Positions 62,565-64,000 of a stretch of 64,000 bases of DNA are shown one piece after another. The position numbers were made by a program, and so were the translations under genes. Source of the stretch: Escarpia spicata (taxonomy: Eukaryota > Annelida > Polychaeta > Sabellida > Siboglinidae). Position 1 is the stretch's first letter. Each line of letters begins with the position of its first letter. The notes beneath the pieces were generated by a model that saw only the letters and a list, made by a program, of their open reading frames with translations, was not told the origin of the DNA and ran no database searches. The stretch lies in contig OZ023206.1 in NCBI GenBank assembly GCA_963995525.1, positions 24,285,324 to 24,349,323 on the forward strand, written 5' to 3'.

Positions 62565-63583
62565 ACACACACACACCCTACACACACCCTACACACACAC
62601 CACACACACCACACACACCACACACACCACACACACCACACACACCACACACACCACACACACCACACACACCACACACACCACACACCGCACACACCGC
62701 ACACACCGCACACACCGCACACACCGCACACACCGCACACACCGCACACACCGCACACACCGCACACACCGCACACACCGCACACACCGCACAAAACCGC
62801 ACACACCGCACACACCGCACACACCGCACACACCGCACACACCGCACACACCGCACACACCGCACACACCGCACACAACGCACACACACAAGAACAGACA
62901 CACAAGAACATACACACAAGAACAGACACACAAGAACAGACACACAAGAACAGACACACAAGAACAGTCACACAAGAACAGACACACAAGAACAGACACA
63001 CAAGAACAGACACACAAGAACAGACACACAAGAACAGACACACAAGAACAGACACACAAGAACACACACAGACACAGATACAAACATACACACAGACACG
63101 CAGACACGCAGACACGCAGACACGCAGACACGCAGACACGCAGACACGCAGACACGCAGACACGCAGACACGCAGACACGCAGACACGCAGACACGCAGA
63201 CACACAGTCACACAGACACACAGACACACATATACCCAGTCATCCAGACACACAGACACCCAGACACCCAGACACCCAGACACCCAGACGCCCAGACGCC
63301 CAGACGCCCAGACGCCCAGACGCCCAGACGCACAGACGCACAGACGCACAGACGCACAGACGCACAGACGCACAGACGCACAGACGCACAGACGCACAGA
63401 CGCACAGACGCACAGACGCACAGACGCACATACGCACAGACGCACAGACGCACAGACACACAGACACACAGACACACAGACACACACACACCACACATAC
63501 ACACACCACACTCACACATACAAACACACACACACAAACACAACACACACACAGACTCAGCCACAGACACAGACACACACTCG

Positions 63584-63616
<33 letters not shown>

Positions 63617-64000
63617 CACACACACCGCGCATACCACACACCACACAAACCACACACACCAAATACTCAACACACACAACACACACACACACACCGCACA
63701 TACCACACACCACACAAACCACACACACCACACACTCAACACACACAACACACACCACATACACCACACACACCAAACACACCACACACACCACACACAC
63801 CACACACACCACACACACCACACACACCACACACACCACACACACCACACACACCACACACACCACACACACCACACACACCACACACACCACACACACC
63901 ACACACACCAAACACACCACGCGCACCACGCGCACCACGCGCACCACGCGCACCACGCGCACCACGCGCACCACGCGCACCACGCGCACCACGCGCACCA

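Larger units (their letters stand above)
58880..64000. repeat. Higher-order CA-rich satellite, period about 3.2 kb
   Basis: From here to the window edge the plus strand is almost entirely A and C with a few G. Landmarks recur in order: a CAAACAGACTCAGACAC block at about 58989 and 62149, CACAAAACCG at 59591 and 62790, TATACCCAGTCATCC at 60003 and 63231, and CACCAAATACTC at 60413 and 63657. The spacing is 3159 to 3244 bp. A variant block with an ATATACAAA(T/G)ACACACTGACAC landmark at 61069 and 62085 gives a second, shorter periodicity of about 1 kb. The long Cys/Val-rich minus-strand frames (up to about 750 codons) are reading frames of the repeat, not genes. Confidence 0.95.

Noticed and set aside
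58831..63998. Very long minus-strand frames (up to about 750 codons) rich in Cys-Val, Val-Cys-Gly or Trp-Cys-Val
   Set aside because: They are translations of 8-, 9- and 14-bp satellite units; all frames stay open because CA-rich repeats lack stop codons, and there is no start context, domain or splice signal.
58880..64000. CRISPR-like array
   Set aside because: The repeats are continuous short units without unique spacers and the context is eukaryotic.

Overview
The window is eukaryotic, intron-bearing, repeat-rich DNA from an invertebrate animal, most likely a marine one. A mollusc or other lophotrochozoan is my best guess and a lancelet or echinoderm is possible. I base this on AG/GT-bounded exons with signal peptides, a CR1/L2-type LINE carrying a 2A-like motif, an RTE LINE, tRNA-derived SINEs and very long CA/TG arrays. 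There is no bacterial gene organisation, and most long open frames are artefacts of simple repeats.

Layout. 1-8755 and 36979-50910 are two copies of one segment in direct orientation. The right copy carries three extra insertions: 37187-39072, 39320-41114, and a 5'-truncated RTE LINE at 42288-43764 with a 9-bp target-site duplication. Both copies hold the same decayed SWIM/YqaJ-nuclease gene, a SINE, a tRNA-like element, a small acidic ORF and a G-rich minisatellite. An older duplication pairs about 9975-13313 with about 31440-32650. Its right copy is the 3' part of the only gene I can build completely: a three-exon secreted protein of 217 residues (34247 to 32365, minus strand) with a TATA box and a poly(A) signal. 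Its left copy is an exon-3 fragment that stops exactly at a 1.0-kb Tigger/pogo-like element (13314-14316). Next comes a tandem array interrupted at a TTAA site by a 7.0-kb element (14805-21819) with 13-bp inverted termini. This element encloses a decayed transposase-like gene and, on the other strand, a decayed P2X7-C-terminal ('ballast') zinc-domain gene. A nearly full-length CR1/L2-type LINE follows at 23552-26817.

The right end has a diverged dispersed repeat (52945-53580, sister of 29485-30045) and two SINEs in inverted orientation. These lie inside a probable cysteine-rich secreted-peptide gene with its signal exon at 53999-54058 and a six-cysteine terminal exon at 56372-56456. From 58880 to the window end is a higher-order CA-rich satellite with a period of about 3.2 kb, built from 8-, 9- and 14-bp sub-repeats.

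The points most worth following are the TTAA-flanked element with its two unusual genes, the cysteine-rich peptide gene, the three-exon secreted-protein gene of unknown family, and the LINE whose 2A-like region carries a stop codon just before an intact NPGP.
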